From: UBA2862 sp045637485
GTDB lineage: Bacteria > Bacillota > Clostridia > Christensenellales > Aristaeellaceae
Assembly: GCA_045637485.1 (NCBI GenBank)
Contig: JAZTZK010000314.1
Coordinates: 1-6,674, forward strand
Direction of reading: 5' to 3'
DNA length: 6,674 nt
Shown here in pieces: positions 5,324 through 6,674 of the stretch. The stretch's first letter is position 1; each line of letters opens with the position of its first letter. The notes below the pieces were generated by a model. It saw only the letters and a list, made by a program, of their open reading frames with translations, made no database searches and was not told where the DNA came from. A program made the translations under genes and the position numbers.

Positions 5324-6131
5324 AAAAGACGTTCAACTTGTTCAGCGCGATGACCCCCGCCAGGAGCAGCAGCACCGCCAGCGCGGCAATGGCGTCAATT
5401 GCGCCAAACTTCAGCTGCTTCATGCGGGTGCGGCCCGCGCCGCCCCGATAGCATCGGGCATCCATCGCCAGGGCCAGATCCTCGGCGCGTCGGAAGGCGC
5501 TCACGAACAGCGGCACCAGCAACGGCACCATGACTTTGGCCCGCTGAATGAGGTTGCCGGTTTCAAAATCCGCGCCACGGGCCTTCTGGGCCTTCATGAT
5601 CTTGTCCGCTTCGTCCATCAGCGTGGGTATGAATCGCAGGGCGATGGACATCATCATGGCGATTTCATGGGCAGGGAAGTGAATGACCTCCAGCGGCTTG
5701 AACAGCGATTCCAGGCCGTCTGTCAGCGCGATGGGCGAGGTGGTCAGCGTCAGAAGCTGGCTGCTGACCACCAGCAGAATCAGGCGCGCCGCCATAAAGG
5801 AAGCCATGCGCAAGCCCTGGTCGGTAATGCGAATGAAGCCAAAATGCACAAGCTCCCTGCCTTCGGTCTGGAAGAACAGGTTCAGCACAAAAGTGAATAT
5901 GATGATGAACATGATCGGCTTAAGGCCGCGAACCAGGTACTTCAGATGGATGCCCGTGGACGCCGCGCAGGCGATGACAAAGGCGGCGATCAGCAGGAAG
6001 CCCGAGAAGCCCTGCGCTACAAACACGATGGCGATCAATGCGACTGTCGCCAGCAGCTTTGTGCGCGGATCGAGCCGATGAATGAAGGAATCGCCGGGGA
6101 AATACTGTCCCAGCGTGATGTTTTTCAGCAT
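5322..6131 (-). CDS. ecfT: ECF transporter transmembrane protein EcfT
   Basis: EcfT is the integral membrane scaffold of energy-coupling factor importers: it links the two ATPases to a substrate-binding S protein for vitamins or metal ions. The 269-residue protein starts with DPRTKLLAT (21-29), has hydrophobic segments near 25-57, 72-88, 107-130 and 245-265, and a cytoplasmic coupling region with the two ATPase-contacting motifs KAQKARGADF (Ala184-Arg185-Gly186) and AMDARCYRGG (Ala225-Arg226-Cys227). The ATG lies 6 nt after the ecfA2 stop; GGAGGT (plus 6144-6149) is inside the end of ecfA2 with a rather long 12-nt spacing. No S-component gene is visible, which fits a group II module shared among several S proteins located elsewhere; this is inference from known families. 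Confidence 0.95.
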   Translation of the reverse strand: MLKNITLGQYFPGDSFIHRLDPRTKLLATVALIAIVFVAQGFSGFLLIAAFVIACAASTGIHLKYLVRGLKPIMFIIIFTFVLNLFFQTEGRELVHFGFIRITDQGLRMASFMAARLILLVVSSQLLTLTTSPIALTDGLESLFKPLEVIHFPAHEIAMMMSIALRFIPTLMDEADKIMKAQKARGADFETGNLIQRAKVMVPLLVPLFVSAFRRAEDLALAMDARCYRGGAGRTRMKQLKFGAIDAIAALAVLLLLAGVIALNKLNVF

Positions 6132-6137
6132 TTGGCG

Positions 6138-6674
6138 TCACTTACCTCCGCATAGATTGCCGATGATGGCGGCGCACACATCCTCCGTGCGATAGATACC
6201 CTCGGGCATATCAAAGCCCGCCTCCCTCAGCCGTCGGGCCAGCTTGGCGCACTCCGGCACGTCCAGGCCGATGGCGTGGAGCCTGGCTTCGTGGACAAAC
6301 ACCTCGGCGGGCGTACCGGTATAGGCGATCTCGCCCCGATTCAGTACGAAAAGCCGGTCACACAGGCGGCCCACGTCGTCCATCGAGTGGGACACCATCA
6401 CTACGGTGGTGCCGGAATTGTGTATGCCGCGAATCAGATCAAACATCTCTCTTCGCCCCGTGGGATCAAGGCCTGCAGCGGGCTCGTCCAGTATCAGTAT
6501 GGCGGGCTGCATGGCCAGCACGCCGGCAATGGCGACGCGGCGCTTCTGGCCGCCTGACAGCTCAAAGGGAGATTTTTCAGATATCTCATCCGGGTTCAGG
6601 CCGACCTGGGTGAGGGCGAGCTCCACCCGTCTGTGGATTTCCCCGGCGTCGAGGCCCAGGTTGGACGGTCCAAA
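6138..6674 (-). CDS. ecfA2: ECF transporter ATP-binding protein EcfA2 (CbiO family), N-terminal part outside window
   Basis: One of the two ATPases that power ECF importers. The frame is open to the right edge, so the Walker A half and the start are missing; 178 residues are visible, and the internal GTG at 6624-6626 is not the start. Visible motifs, numbered from the edge: FGPSNLGL (1-8, after the Q-loop), signature LSGGQ (39-43), Walker B ILILDE (59-64), D-loop AGLD (67-70) and switch His96 in VSHSMDD. The C-terminal extension after about residue 110 is typical of EcfA. Assignment to EcfA2 rather than EcfA1 rests on its place directly before ecfT and on the FGP-NLGL and KSPFELSGGQKRR sequences; ecfA1 would be expected next, beyond 6674. 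The last residues GGK overlap the ecfT ribosome binding site. Confidence 0.92.
   Translation of the reverse strand, partial: FGPSNLGLDAGEIHRRVELALTQVGLNPDEISEKSPFELSGGQKRRVAIAGVLAMQPAILILDEPAAGLDPTGRREMFDLIRGIHNSGTTVVMVSHSMDDVGRLCDRLFVLNRGEIAYTGTPAEVFVHEARLHAIGLDVPECAKLARRLREAGFDMPEGIYRTEDVCAAIIGNLCGGK

Overview
The window looks like ordinary chromosomal DNA from a moderately GC-rich Firmicute of the class Clostridia. The reasons are the Gram-positive style of the genes (an ecfA-ecfT-truA order, a UgpC/MsmK-type sugar ABC ATPase, strong AGGAGG-like ribosome binding sites), sigma-A style promoters, and an Arg-His-Gln-Lys tRNA cluster in which most genes encode their CCA tail. The class is an inference from gene content and protein flavour; no species can be named. 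I see no phage, transposon, CRISPR array, toxin-antitoxin pair or defence island.

Layout. Bases 1-909 (+) are the C-terminal part of a glycogen branching enzyme (glgB), cut by the left edge. Everything else is on the minus strand and convergent with it. From 910 to 1094 there is a perfect 12-bp hairpin just after glgB and then the intrinsic terminator of the tRNA operon. Bases 1095-1429 hold four tRNA genes, transcribed Arg(TCT)-His(GTG)-Gln(TTG)-Lys(TTT) from a near-consensus promoter at 1474-1502. Bases 1581-1940 encode an unrecognised small two-helix membrane protein. Bases 2035-3156 encode a complete sugar-type ABC ATPase with its own promoter and no permease beside it. The 230-bp gap 3157-3386 holds that promoter and a terminator-like hairpin that probably ends the next operon.

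Bases 6674 down to 3387 form one tightly packed operon in the order ecfA2 (cut by the right edge) - ecfT - truA - ybaK - HAD hydrolase. Gaps are 8 nt or less, or a 4-nt overlap, and some ribosome binding sites overlap the previous stop codon, so translational coupling is likely. The EcfA/EcfT part is the energising module of an ECF vitamin/micronutrient importer. TruA makes pseudouridine in tRNA anticodon arms, and YbaK removes Cys mischarged onto tRNA-Pro. The HAD enzyme's substrate is unknown.

Functionally the window combines carbon storage (glgB), sugar uptake (the ABC ATPase), micronutrient uptake (ECF) and tRNA supply and quality control (tRNAs, truA, ybaK). The observations most worth a second look are the unknown membrane protein, the Asp-to-Asn change in the HAD catalytic motif, ybaK plus HAD directly after truA where ribosomal protein genes are often found, and the hairpin after glgB. 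None of them amounts to a clearly new system.
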